From assembly GCF_000213175.1 (NCBI RefSeq), contig NW_009799102.1:1-64000 (forward strand): DNA of 64,000 nucleotides, in the 5' to 3' direction. Of the stretch, positions 32,101 through 42,990 are shown piece after piece. The stretch's first letter is position 1, and each line of letters opens with the position of its first letter. This stretch comes from Neurospora tetrasperma FGSC 2508. Its lineage: Eukaryota; Ascomycota; Sordariomycetes; Sordariales; Sordariaceae. The position numbers and the translations under genes were made by a program. The notes under the pieces are model-generated. The model did no database searches. It saw only the letters and a list, made by a program, of their open reading frames with translations, and was not told the origin of the DNA.

Positions 32101-35100
32101 CTTTTATCCTCCTCTTTAATTATCCTCTATACTATAAATATAGGATAAATGAACGGGGTTAAATCAAAATACTAATTTATTTTTCTTTAAGCGTATAATT
32201 TATTAAAGATTTTATTTATTACTATTTAATCCTTTTTATTGAAGGGGTAGACCCTAGTACTAATTTTTTAATTTTACTATCCTTCTACTAAGGGGATTTT
32301 TATTAGTTTATTTTCCAGAATATCGATAAATCCTCCTTCTTCTTAAATAGAGGGGTACTTCTTAATTATTTTTATTATAGTAGTAGCGAATTCGGGATTT
32401 TTATTAAAAATATAAATCCCGTTAACCGTTATAATATACGGTTAATTGCTAGGGGCTTTAGCTCCTAGTATAGAGTACTTCTCTAAAACCTTAGGTCTAT
32501 TTAGCTCGCTATTATTAATATAGGTTTTATTATCTTCATCTTTAATATAATATACTTATTCGCTTACTATATAGTATATACCATTATTATACTCGGTAAT
32601 TATTCCTAAACGTATATTCTTAATTACTATTACTACTTCATTAATATTATTGTATATAAGAACTATATAGGGAGTATAAATATTAAGAATGGTATTTATA
32701 ATTTAAAAGTAGGTAATATAAAAATATAAATTCCTCCCTTTAGGTGGGGCCTTAAATATAGCCGGTATATAAATTTAAATATATAGGGGGATAACGATTT
32801 ATATTCGGTTTATAACTCTTTTAATATATAGATAGAATTAGCGTTTAATTACGAAGGGTAGGGTAAATCTTACTATTCTAGTAAAGGTAATAATTATTTT
32901 ATTATAATCGATTGCGCCTCTCTTTAAATTTAGAAAATTATTAATTAGATGAGCGTTCGCTTTAAATTTATTAATAATCTATACAGATTTACGGAATTTA
33001 ATTAAAGTAAACTTCCCTTTATATCCGATACCAATTAAATAAATTTAGAAGGTAATTTATTCCTTAATAATTAAAATTCCTTCTACCCTTTTAATACAAT
33101 GCAATTCTTTAATTAAAATAGAATAGTCTAATTTCTAAAGAAATTTTCAGTCGATTATAGACCGTCTGGTACTAAGGTCGATATAAACCTCGTCTAATTT
33201 ACCCTCTATAAATAGTTTAATTAAAATCCGTAGATAAATATAGTCTAAAATCGGGCTTAATTTAATGTCTTCTTTATCGATAATATCAGCTTCTATTATA
33301 ATATAATCCTCTATTATTATTCCGAAATTAATAAAGGAAATTTATTATATAATAGCCGGAATAGAGGAGATCCTTCTATTATATAATTTAGTATAATAAA
33401 AGAGGGCGTTTCGGGAGCCGTAAATTAATTTATAATTTCTATAAATAATTTTAATTGGTTTTTCCTTCTTTAATTCTCTCTTCGCAATTATTAACTATTC
33501 GTAGGTAATATTATAGCTAATAAAAATTATTTTAGAATTAAATTTTTTAAAATATTTAGGGTAAATAATATTAGTATTATAAATAAAGTAGTTTAGGCTT
33601 AACTCTACGGATAAGGGGGTAAATAGCTCGTTTAAATCCTTATAATTAGCGTTATTATTAGCGAAATAAACCTTATTTTTAAATTGAAATTAATAGGTAT
33701 CTTTATAGTCGTTAGGCTTTCTACTATCGGTTCGGGTATTACGTAGGGCATAATATAAATTACGAGAATTACGAGGGGGATAATAAAAATTGTAGTTATA
33801 TAGTTTATTACTATAGCTTTTCCTAACGTTCGCCGATTCCTTCAGTTTTTTAGAATCGCCTAAGGTCTTTTTTAAATAGTAAGGATATTTTTCGAAGGCT
33901 ACTATTAAAAGGATAATTTTAGCCTTATTAATTTTAATTATATATTCGGTTAGTTTATCTATCTTAGGTGGGGGATAGAGATATTAACAAATATAGAGAT
34001 TTATATTCGTTTAAATTTAAATTATTACCCTATATTAACTAGCCCTATTATAATTTATTATTCCTATAGTTCTAATATAACGTAATTTCTTCTATATAAA
34101 TTGTATTAGAACGTTCTCGTCCTTAATAATATTACGAAGGGTAAGGGTATTTTCAGTAAAATATTTAATTATAGTAGTGGAATTAGAATAGAAACGTTCT
34201 ATTAAAGCTTTTATTAAATTTAGTAGGCCGGCCTACTTTAATTCCCTCCTCTTTTTTAGACTTACTTTATTAATTTACTATAAAATAATAGATTTTTCTA
34301 AAAGAGTTTAAAATATAGTAAAGATCTATTATTTAACTATTCTTTTTAAGGAGGGGTCCTTTATAAACAATTTTAATTTATTTATAAAGTAGAAAATATC
34401 TGTATAAATTAGGTTCTTATTATTTAAAATAATATTAATATCCTCCAGATTACTATAATAAGGATAGAATTAATTCATATTTTCTTAGTAAAGACGGTTA
34501 TTTCATTTAGTATAGGTTATACTATCCGGGGGAGGTACTAGGGGAGTAGGACCCGTAGTTAAGGTAATTTAAGTAGCGTTTTAGACTATTTCGAATTGTG
34601 GGAGTAAAGCCGTATATTAGGGATTATTATAAATAATATTTATACTTTGAATAAATAAAGCGCTTAAATTAATAGAACTAATAGATATTATATTAATAAG
34701 GTTGCGGAGGATTCTTAAGATTTTAGAAGATAGGTATAGAGGGTTAGAATTAATTATAAAGGTTGATACTTCTTTTCCTATCCCTAATAAAATAGGAGAA
34801 TTAGTATTTATACCTTTAAAGTTATTAAAGAATCTCTTATATTTAAATTTGAGGTTATTTAGCTTACTTTGCAATTCTTCCAATTTTCTATTAATATTAA
34901 TTAATTTGTTTTTTAACCCGTTATTAACAATTAATTTACTCTTATTTTATAATTAGAATATAAGTTGCAATAAAGAGCCTATTATTTAAATTTAATATTT
35001 GATATTATTTTCTATTGCTTTAATTTTTACTAAAACTATTATTAAACCCTAATCTAAAATACTTTAATTCTTGATAATATTACTAATTTATTTAAATAAC

Positions 35101-35713
35101 GCTTCTACGGTCTAACGTAATTCTTATAAAAGGGGATTATTCTATAATTAATTCTATATTCCTCCCTGGATATTTCCTTTAATATTATAAATTTCTTAAT
35201 ATAATCGATCGCAAACGTTTTTAAAATAGAATACAAATAATATATTATTTTTAAATCTTTTTAGCTATATAAACTAGGGCGGTTCCTCTATAGAAGCGTT
35301 TAACGTCCTTAATTCTTTAAATTCCTTTTCTACCTTCTTTCTTCTTCCTTTTTATTCTATAATCTCTTCCGAAGTTAGAGCCGTCGAATCTTCTATAGGG
35401 TATTCGGTCGGAAGAGGAATAGGAGGGTTAATAAATTAGTTAAATACTAATCGATTACTTCGTTTTAAATACGGGTTCGGTTCGGGTAATTAGAGTAATT
35501 AAAGGTTAGGAAGTTAATTATATATTAAATTATTATTTAAATTATAATAATCGGACGTATTACTTACTTCAAAGAGGTTATTATAATAAAAATTATTATT
35601 AATTATTTTAATTTATTAAAAGAATAGTAAATAATCGATTATAAGGATAGAGGGCTACGTTCCTACTATAATTCGGAGGCGGGGGAAACCTTTAACGTTA
35701 GTAATTATTACGC

Positions 35714-35990
35714 GGCCTATTATAATTTAATAATATAATAGAAATTAAATTTAAGTAGTAAAATTGTATAAAAATAAAGTTCGTTACACGGGGGAGGGTA
35801 TAAAGAAGGTATTTAAAGTATAATTATAATAGTATTCGGCCTATTATTATTTAATAGTATAATAGAAATTAGATTTAGGTAGTAAAATTACGTAAGAATA
35901 AAGTTCGTTAGGCGGGAGAGGGTATAAAGAAGGTATTTAAAATATAATTATAGTAGTATTCAACCTACTATAATTTAGTAGAACTTTTAA
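35714..35990. repeat. 124-bp tandem repeat inside the retroelement
   Basis: A unit beginning (A/G)(A/G)CCTA(T/C)TAT(A/T)ATTTA starts at 35714, 35838 and 35962, a period of exactly 124 bp, with two full copies and a partial third. Single copies of the same start word recur at 36038 and 36121. It lies near the 5' LTR, in the expected leader/early gag area. Function unknown. Confidence 0.75.
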
Positions 35991-36256
35991 TCGTAAAAGT
36001 ATTTATACACCGGCTTATTAAGGTCGTCCGTTGCTTAGGCCTACTATAATTTAGTATAAATAATTAATAACCGATATGCTTATATACGATAAAGTTGAAT
36101 ATTTTTGCTATTTCTTCTAGGCTTACTATAATTCGGCGTAGAAGATTGAGCAATCGCAGTCGCAGTCCCAATACGTTTAATTAAACAATTTAGCAATACA
36201 ATAGATTAGTAATAATATATTAGGTTATATAACGTATAATTATAGCTACTATTTAA

Positions 36257-36533
36257 TACGGATTCGTAGCAATCTTAGAAAATACTTTATTCTATTGAGT
36301 AGGGTAGTTTTGTATTGGAAAGTATAATGTAAAAGAAGAAGAGGAGGAAGCTTGGCCCTAATAATTAAAGATAATATTTATCCTTAACCTAGTAGGTCCA
36401 GGTCCCCACGCCCGGTCGCCTAGTGAATACTAGGTAGCCAGGTAACCGCTGCCCTGGAAGCTTAGGTCTTCCGGGCAGGCGGCCTTCGTCACATGCATGC
36501 ATCTATCTAATCTATAGTACATTTCCTGTATCA
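36257..36533 (-). repeat. LTR, right copy (5' LTR of the minus-strand element)
   Basis: 277 bp and colinear with the left copy. Differences between the two are all C/T or G/A. Its outer end keeps an unmutated ACATGCATGCATC, whereas its inner end is AT-shifted. Confidence 0.9.
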
Positions 36534-36941
36534 CTCATTTATTATCTTTTAGAAAAAAAGAGCTTTTTTTTTTTTTTTTTTTTCTTTCTTTTTTTTCTTT
36601 TTTTTTTCCTAAAGAGAGGTTTAGGGGAGGGGGGTGCTTTACGACGGCAACTCCCTATATTATAAGGGGTGAAGCGCTATAAGTGGTTCTTACTGCGTCC
36701 TTACTGCTGTACCACTCAAAATCGAGCGGTATAGTAGTAAGCAGAATGGTTAAGAAATAAGAATATTCTAGCCTTCTGATTGGTCAAATCGACGATTTGG
36801 AGTAAGTGCAGGTGGTTGCAGATAGTTGCAGGTGGTTGCATAAAAATAAGGATTTTTTAACGAACGCTACACGAGCGCAGTACAGCAGTAAGCTTACTGC
36901 GATCCGAACCCTGCAAATCTGAATATCTCCTAACTTTATAC

Positions 36942-36959
36942 CGCGGTAACGAACACGGC
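36942..36959 (-). repeat. Right terminal inverted repeat of the short DNA transposon
   Basis: CGCGGTAACGAACACGGC is the exact reverse complement of the left terminal repeat at 28551-28568. Confidence 0.7.
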
Positions 36960-37267
36960 TTCAAGCATTAACATTGTGATCATTTTGCATTTCCCTTCGT
37001 CAGACTCTCTTGCACACAGTACGGAAGGTATTTGCGTCGTTCGTGAAATGCTTTTGACTATGTACGATTGCGCTGAGGGAAAGCTGATCGTGCCAAACGT
37101 CGCAGTAAAATGAACTAATGTGGGGGAGTGAGAACTTCCAAACACCCGCCACAACTGTTCTTGTCACGAACATCAGCATTCATTCCCCAACGCAACGTAA
37201 TAAACGCAGCCACTTTCACTGCTCCGAATCACCTCCCCGCCAAGAATCAGACTCAATTATCGCTGAG
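36960..37267. other. Upstream region of the Atl1-like gene
   Basis: 308 bp between the transposon's right end and the Atl1 start codon; it must hold that gene's promoter. The in-frame codons upstream of the chosen ATG have no homology-like content. Confidence 0.5.
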
Positions 37268-37936
37268 ATGGCTCGCTCCGAAGAAGCACAAGCTTTTTTC
37301 CATGCCGTCTACAGCGCCGTGCAAGAGATTCCGCACGGCAAAGTCACCAGCTACGGCCACATTGCAAAGCTGGTTGGGACGCGTATGCAAATCCTTCCTG
37401 CTCACATCGGTTCACGAGATGCACCTCATCCTGATACCACCAATCTCCCTTTCCGTACCACACAGGTGGAAATGCTGACAAGCAACATATAAACTCAACA
37501 GCGCAACGGCCCCGGCAGGTAGGAGTCTGCCTCAAACACCTCCCCATTGACCCGTCAGCCCGGTTCAACAATGAGAATGTACCCTGGCAGAGAGTGATCA
37601 ATGCCAAGGGCGTTATTTCTCCTCGGTATGTGCGCTTCCTATGGCAGCTCAGACATCGGCTCAAAGGAGAATTGCCTGTTGAACTAAATGTGGATCGCCA
37701 ATGTATGTGACCGATTACATACTGACAGCCCATTTTTTATAAGATCTCAGCCGGAAGGTTCACGCAGCCAAGCGACGGCGTTAGAGGCCGAAGGGGTGGT
37801 TGTTACAACGGGGGCGCTGGGAGAGCTCATGGTTGACTTCGCAGAGTATGGATGGTTCCCAAGGATACTACCGTCGGAGGAAGGAGAGGAGCTAGAGTCC
37901 ACTGATAGCGAGGAAGGCGAAAGCGATGAGGAATAG
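37268..37936 (+). CDS. atl1: Alkyltransferase-like protein (Atl1 type)
   Basis: Three exons, 37268-37382, 37502-37625 and 37744-37936, encode 143 residues. The donors are GTATGC and GTATGT; the acceptors are AACAG and TAAG. The spliced protein reads VQEIPHGKVTSYGHIAK, then GTPQRPRQVG, then VPWQRVINAKG, colinear with the MGMT/ATL DNA-binding domain. Where O6-alkylguanine-DNA alkyltransferases have an active-site Cys (PCHR), this protein has Trp67 (PWQR), the mark of ATL proteins. ATLs cannot remove the alkyl group but bind and flip O6-alkylguanine and hand the lesion to nucleotide excision repair in the nucleus. Length is near that of fission yeast Atl1, plus an acidic Glu/Asp/Ser C-terminal tail of about 20 residues. 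The start gives MARSEEAQAFF directly before the conserved fold. The gene lies about 300 bp from the RIP-affected transposon nest yet appears intact. Confidence 0.92.
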
Positions 37937-38343
37937 TTGAGACAGACATTATCATCAAAGGACTCAAAGAGCATAATCATAGCATACAAGCGATACCAAG
38001 AGTCACAGATTTACGAAAAGTGAAGGTTATGGATGATCAGGTGTCATTGAGAGCTATTCTGAAGTGCACCGAAGTGACGATGGCTTGACATATTCCAGCA
38101 AGCCTCGAGTGGTGCCAGTTCAAGATATCCTGTCTTTGATACCCGTTAGCAACGGCGCTCACATCAAGACAATGATAACAAGGACAATTGTGATGTGCTT
38201 TCTCAGATAGCGGTTGGACAAGTTTTTCCACATAGTGTTTCGGTACAGGTCTGTGAACATTGTTTTTCTCATCATAAAAAGCAGGGAGGGTGTGTGGTGT
38301 AAATGAAGAAAGGAGGCAGGAACATACCAATTGCTGACACCGA
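37937..38343. other. Intergenic between convergent genes
   Basis: 407 bp holding the 3' ends of the Atl1-like gene (+) and the histidine phosphatase (-). No further gene is seen. Confidence 0.5.
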
Positions 38344-39225
38344 TCAACCAACCCGTCGCTTTTTGGCAGCGGGTTTGAAGAACAAATCCATCGTCTTCTG
38401 TTTACTGTCAAATTTGGCACTGCCAATGCCACCCCTGGTCCTTTTCAGGCCGTGGAGGTGGTCAAGGACGTTGACCCGGACGACAGTCAACTGAACAGTC
38501 GACTTCTCGGTCTCCTCAGACGAGGCAATGGCATCCACCTTCATCTCGAGATATCCAGTGTTGCTCCAAGCAGCGAGAAATTCTGACCTTCCGGCAACAG
38601 AACCCGACGACAGCTTTGCGTTGGCAAGCCTCGTCAGCTCTTCTGGGGCATAACGCGCCAAAAGTGATCTCAAGAGCGAGTTGAGTATCAAGCCATGCGC
38701 GACAACCACGACGGTGGTGTTGGTCTTGCAGTTATCACCATTGGAGATACTGTCCAGCAGCGGATCCAGGTGGACTTGTACGAAATCGGTGGCTCGCGCG
38801 CGCATCTCGTCATGCGTTTCGGCATCGGAATGCGGTGTGCCAAAGCGCTTCCCCTCGGCAGATCGGAAATCGCGTTCGCGAAGCTCGACAACCTGAACCA
38901 ATTGGAGCTTGGAATGGTCCGTATCTTCCTTCTCCGTTGCCTTCGTCACCTGGGCGTCCACAATGGCCTGGGCAGTACTGACTGCGCGCTGCAGATCGGA
39001 AGAGAAGATGTGCGTGACAGGACCAATTGAGGACGACCGCGAGGCAAAGTGCGAGGCTAGACGACGTGCCTGCAAAACACCGTGGGTGGTGAGGGGGGAG
39101 TCACGGATGCCTGCGCTGGGAAAGGTTAGCCAGTTGTCCTGTGGACATGGTCTGCTGGATTGAACGTACTATAAACCGGCCACGTTGTCGACGGTCTCTC
39201 CGTGTCGAACGAGGAAGAGCCGCAT
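38344..39225 (-). CDS. Histidine-phosphatase (phosphoglycerate-mutase-like) protein with C-terminal PIP-box and basic tail
   Basis: Exons 39225-39170 and 39115-38344 encode 275 residues. The 54-nt intron has donor GTACGT, branch GCTAAC and acceptor CCCAG. The N-terminus MRLFLVRHGETVDN carries the RHG motif, whose His8 is the phospho-acceptor. Next come the substrate-side SSDLQRAVSTAQ with an Arg, LRERDFRSAEG, and the second catalytic His159 in VVVVAHG. This is the histidine phosphatase clan (phosphatases and mutases). The tail (about residues 230-275) is separate from the fold. It contains QKTMDLFF (258-265), which fits the PCNA-interacting-protein box consensus Q-x-x-[ILM]-x-x-F-F, followed by KPAAKKRRVG, a likely nuclear localisation signal. 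This predicts a nuclear enzyme held at PCNA; the substrate is unknown. It is divergent from SDA1 and convergent with the Atl1-like gene. Confidence 0.9.
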
Positions 39226-39713
39226 GTTGTTGGGAGATGAAGGACGAAACGAAAGACAGCATATGCCAATCGTCTCGGTTGTCCAAGTTCAAGTGGCGGA
39301 TGAGGAATGCATCATCGCCGGAATGGGAATAGCAAACCGCGGGGAGCAGTTGCTGCCGTCAATCGCCCAAGTGAATGGTGATTTGTGGAAAGCAAAAGGG
39401 AAGAGAAATCCAAGAAAAAGCGCGGCAGAAAAAGAAAATTTAAAAGGGCACAGTTCAAGTGGGGCGCAGAATGCCGCTGTCCAGGGTCCTCCCCGCCTGG
39501 AACGTCCACCAACTCCACTGGCGCAACTGATAAGGATCCGATAAGGAATCAATTTCCCAAAAAATTCTGGACCGCTGAAGCTCCAGGCAAAGCGAGGGTC
39601 GAGGATTGTGCCAGAGGACTGGAACTGAACAGAGCAGAGGGAACCGGCTTCCACTCTTGTTGCGACTCGCATCTCAACATCACTCAGAATACCGTCCTTC
39701 TCCAGCCGCCAAG
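39226..39713. promoter_or_regulatory. Bidirectional promoter region (histidine phosphatase / SDA1)
   Basis: 488 bp between two divergent start codons. It must supply both promoters. I see no clear TATA box or named activator site. Confidence 0.45.
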
Positions 39714-42044
39714 ATGCCCAAGAGAAAGGTGGCCGCCCTCGAGAAGGTCGACGCTGACCTGGTCAGTTTGCAGTACAAGATCAGGAGGGATCCCAAGTGA
39801 GTTGTTCTTGTTGTTGTTGTCGTCGTCGTCGCCCATTGCTGCCCTCGTCGTCAGTCGCTTCTGTTTACTAACACCCTGGCCTCCTCCTCCAGATCCTATG
39901 CCCAAGAGTTCTACGACCAGTGGCTCGCATACGACGCCCAACGACAAATCTTCATCTCGTCCCCTTCCTCCGCTTCCAGCGAAGACAACAAGAAATTCCA
40001 CGACCTCGTTGACCTCGTCGCCCACGTCGCCGATCTCTACCCGGATGTCACCGCCCCCTACTTTGACCACCTCAAGGAGCTCTTGACCCAACACCATGCC
40101 GTACTCAACCCCGATCTTCGCGAAAAGGTCGTCGGCAGCTTGTCTCTCCTCCGTCGCAAGGATGTCATCGACTCGACCAGCCTGCTCACCACCCTCTTCC
40201 CCATTTTGATCTCGACGCCCTCCAAGTCCCTCCGCTCCCTCCTGTACACCAAGATCGTCAGCGACCTGCGCGAGTCCAATTCCAAGGCCACCAACCACAA
40301 GCTCAACCGCACCATCCAAACCGTTTTGCACAACCTCGTTACCTCGGACCGCACTTCGACCAAGGGTATGTGGGCCTGCCGCATCACCCGCGAGCTGTGG
40401 CGCCGCCAGATCTGGACCGACGCCCGGCCCTGCGACGTCATGAAGGAGGCCTGTTTGTCCGACAACGAAAAGGTCGTCGTTGGTGGTGTCCGCTTCTTCT
40501 TGGGCGGCGACAAGGAGCGCGAGGACATGGAGGACGACTCTAGTGACGAGGAGATTGACATTAAGAAGGTCAAGCATCAGGGCACTATCAACAAAAAGAC
40601 TAAGAAGCGTCAAAAGGCCATGGAGAAGGCCATGGAAAAGATCAAGAAGCAGGAGCGCAAGAAGCACGCCCCTCATCCGCTGAACTTCTCGGCTCTCCAC
40701 CTCATTCACGATCCTCAAGGCTTCGCCGAGCAGCTTTTCCAGAAACACCTGCAGAATACCAAGTGCAAGTTCTCCCTCGACAACAAGCTACTGGTCCTCC
40801 AGCTCGTCACCCGTCTGGTCGGTCTGCACAAGCTCACCATCATTTCCTTGTATCCGTGGTTCACCAAGTACCTGACGCCCAAGCAACCGTCCGTCACTTC
40901 ATTCCTCGCTTCTTTGGCGCAGGCGACACACAACCACGTCCCTCCCGACGCCATCGAACCTCTCGTTGTCAAGATCGCCAATGAGTTCGTCTCGGAGGCT
41001 TCTGCCGCCGAAGTTGCTTCTGCCGGTATCAACTCTATCCGTGAAGTCGCTCTGCGCCAACCGCTCTGCATGAGCGAGACCCTCCTTCAAGATCTAGTCA
41101 TGTACCAAAAGTCCAAAGACAAGGGCGTGGTAATGGCCGCCAAGGGTCTTCAGTCCCTTTACCGTGAAGTTTACCCCGAGCTGCTGCAAAAGAAGTTCCG
41201 CGGCAAGGAGGCAACCATGGGATTAAAGTCGGGTGAGGTCAAGAGGCTCAAATTTGGTGAAGAGCAAGTGGAGAGCGGTATTGAGGGTATCGAGCTTCTC
41301 GAGAAGTACAAGGAGGAGCAGAGACTCAAGAAACTCGCTGAGAAGGGTGAGGATGCTGATGGAGACGCTAAGATGAAGGATGATGATGATGACGAAGATG
41401 GGTTCAATTCCGACGAGTGGGAAGTCGCCTCCAACGATTCTGACTCTTCCACCGGGTGGATTAACGTTGAGCACTCCGATGACGAGGACGAAGGGCCTGC
41501 AGCCAAGAAGCAGCGTCGCGACAGCTCAACGGCTCCTGATCTCATCTCCGACGAAGCCATGGCCGCCGCCGCCGAAGCCAACCGCATCTCCAAGCTCGCC
41601 ATGACCACCATCCTCACGCCCGCCGACCTCGCCAAACTGGCAGAGCTCCGCCGGGAGGCCCAATTAGATAAGATGACAGGCACCGTCTCCAAGAGGAGAC
41701 AAGAACTTATCGCCAAGCACATCGAAGACGGTGTTACCGCCGACGACATCGAGTTGCCTGCCCAGATTGGCAAGAAGAGCACCAAGGAGGAGCGGGTGGC
41801 CATGGCCAAGGATGGAAAGCCTGCGCGTGAGGAGCACAAGTCGACGCAGGCAATCAGGAAATCCAAGAAGGAGGCTGAGGGCAAGTCGTCGACGAACAAG
41901 GAGAAGGCGAGAAAGAAGAACTTCCTGATGACGGTTGGTAAGGCGAGGGCGAAGCATAAGAGGAGTTTGGTGGATACCAAGAAGCGTCTGACGGCACATA
42001 TTGCTAGGAGTAAGAGCGGAGGAAGGAGAAGGAACGGTATGTAA
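39714..42044 (+). CDS. sda1: SDA1, 60S ribosome assembly/export factor
   Basis: Exon 1 is 39714-39796 and exon 2 is 39893-42044, giving 744 residues. The 96-nt intron (GTGAGT; branch TTACTAAC; acceptor TCCAG) contains a GTT/GTC trinucleotide run. The N-terminus MPKRKVAALEKVDADLVSLQYKIRRDPKSYAQEFY (in part) and the following helical-repeat segment with DLYPDVTAPYFDHLKELL match the SDA1/NUC130 group. The middle has an acidic block (KMKDDDDDEDGFNSDEWEV) and the C-terminus is strongly basic (KKNFLMTVGKARAKHKRS), both family hallmarks. SDA1 acts in the nucleolus and nucleus in maturation and export of pre-60S particles and affects passage through G1. Length fits the family (about 720-790). Confidence 0.95.
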
Positions 42045-42990
42045 CACGGAGGGTTGTGGAATCAGTGATTCTCTGTTTTCGGAATGGTATTTGCTTGTAC
42101 TTTTTTCTAAGTTTTGGGAAATTTACTGCGGACGAGTGTTGTATTCGTTAATGTGTGATCACACATTGTTTCCAGTCCTTTCGGGTGAAGTTGGTCCTTT
42201 GTTCCATGGTATCCATAATCATCCTTTTCTCCCCACGGTCCGTTGTTTGTCTCCGCGATGAGGGAAGAACGAGTAACCGCCGCCGTCACCGTCCAAGGGT
42301 TACAGATGTAGAGGCACGGTAGAGGTATGAGCACTTTTACCCAATACAGATAAAACTTCTAGAGTAGAGGTAGTCTCGTATGCCTGGTCGCCTCACAGAC
42401 TTCAACTGGAGTCGCCATCTCGTTCAACCTTTGTCTTCAGCATTGACCGTAAACCACTCGGCCAACAAGGTAAACGTTGCAGCAGCGTGACAAGTCCATC
42501 CGATCATGTATTTGTAGAAGATTAGCTGGCTGGTCACTGGGTCTCGAGCTGGCTGGATCGATACCGTACCTTTTTTCGTCTGATGTCAGTACTTACCTAA
42601 TGTTTGCATGCCCTTTACGCCTTGCCTCACGGCTCTTCACTCCGTACCTTCCTGTGAATGATAAGTTATGTGCTGAGGAGTACTTGGCACTTCATGCCTG
42701 ATGTTAGACCTTCGTCTGAAGTTGAACTAGGCAGGCAGCTGGCAGGAACCGGTGACGCAACAGGAGCCTCTTGGAAAAATAATGGCAGCAGCCCCTCCAC
42801 GCCCCCCTTCATCCTCCCAGAAACATTCTTCTCTCCTTCCGTTAAAACACCCACAACGCCATCACGGTCTTGATCTCAAGATTGTCGTTCGCCCATCAGG
42901 GTTACGCCACGCAAGCTCTCAGCTAAGCAAGAACCAAGCCAACACCGCACAACTCGCTCCCTCGCCAAACGACGAGGCAAGAACGCGACA
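42045..42990. other. Intergenic, no gene seen
   Basis: About 950 bp between SDA1 and the secreted protein gene. It has two GTAGAGGTA motif copies (42305-42375). The last 200 bp are CA-rich and probably hold the promoter and 5' UTR of the downstream gene. Confidence 0.5.

Larger units (their letters stand above)
28843..36533 (-). mobile_element. Fossil LTR retrotransposon, Ty3/Gypsy type, RIP-destroyed
   Basis: A 7,691-bp element bounded by two 277-bp direct repeats that begin TG (or its RIP product) and end CA. The interior is extremely AT-rich. Faint reverse-transcriptase resemblance can be read on the minus strand around 31.6-32.3 kb. This places the 5' LTR on the right, gag-like sequence roughly at 33.8-35.3 kb and the pol end towards the left. 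The family call to Ty3/Gypsy rests on the style of the residual RT region and is moderate. The copy is broken throughout, with stops in every frame and no open frame over 90 codons, so dozens of breaks at least. No target-site duplication is visible. Age cannot be read from LTR divergence, because the differences are RIP-type transitions that can arise in a single sexual cycle. Confidence 0.85.
28551..36959. mobile_element. Short DNA transposon split by an LTR retrotransposon (nested insertion)
   Basis: The outer element consists of 28551-28842 and 36534-36959, together 718 bp, bounded by 18-bp inverted repeats and without any coding capacity. The right arm carries subterminal inverted words (CTTACTGCTGTACC against GGTATAGTAGTAAG, and GCAGTAAGCTTACTGC), typical of hAT-type ends. 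The left arm holds an 18-bp palindrome, CACAGTATATATACTGTG (28771-28788). Both arms keep many CpA/TpG sites, so they escaped most of the RIP that destroyed the inserted element. A poly-T/CT tract (36560-36610) lies in the right arm. Confidence 0.6.

Noticed and set aside
28843-36533. Direct-repeat-flanked AT-rich block considered as a centromere or mitochondrial insertion
   Set aside because: The 277-bp terminal repeats, residual RT resemblance and transition-only LTR differences identify a RIP-treated LTR element.
28838-36538. Target-site duplication for the LTR element
   Set aside because: The five bases on the two sides (ATTAA and CTCAT) do not match, even allowing for transitions throughout.
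39684-40748. 354-codon open frame antisense to SDA1
   Set aside because: It is the shadow of a biased coding sequence on the opposite strand; the SDA1 reading has clear family motifs.
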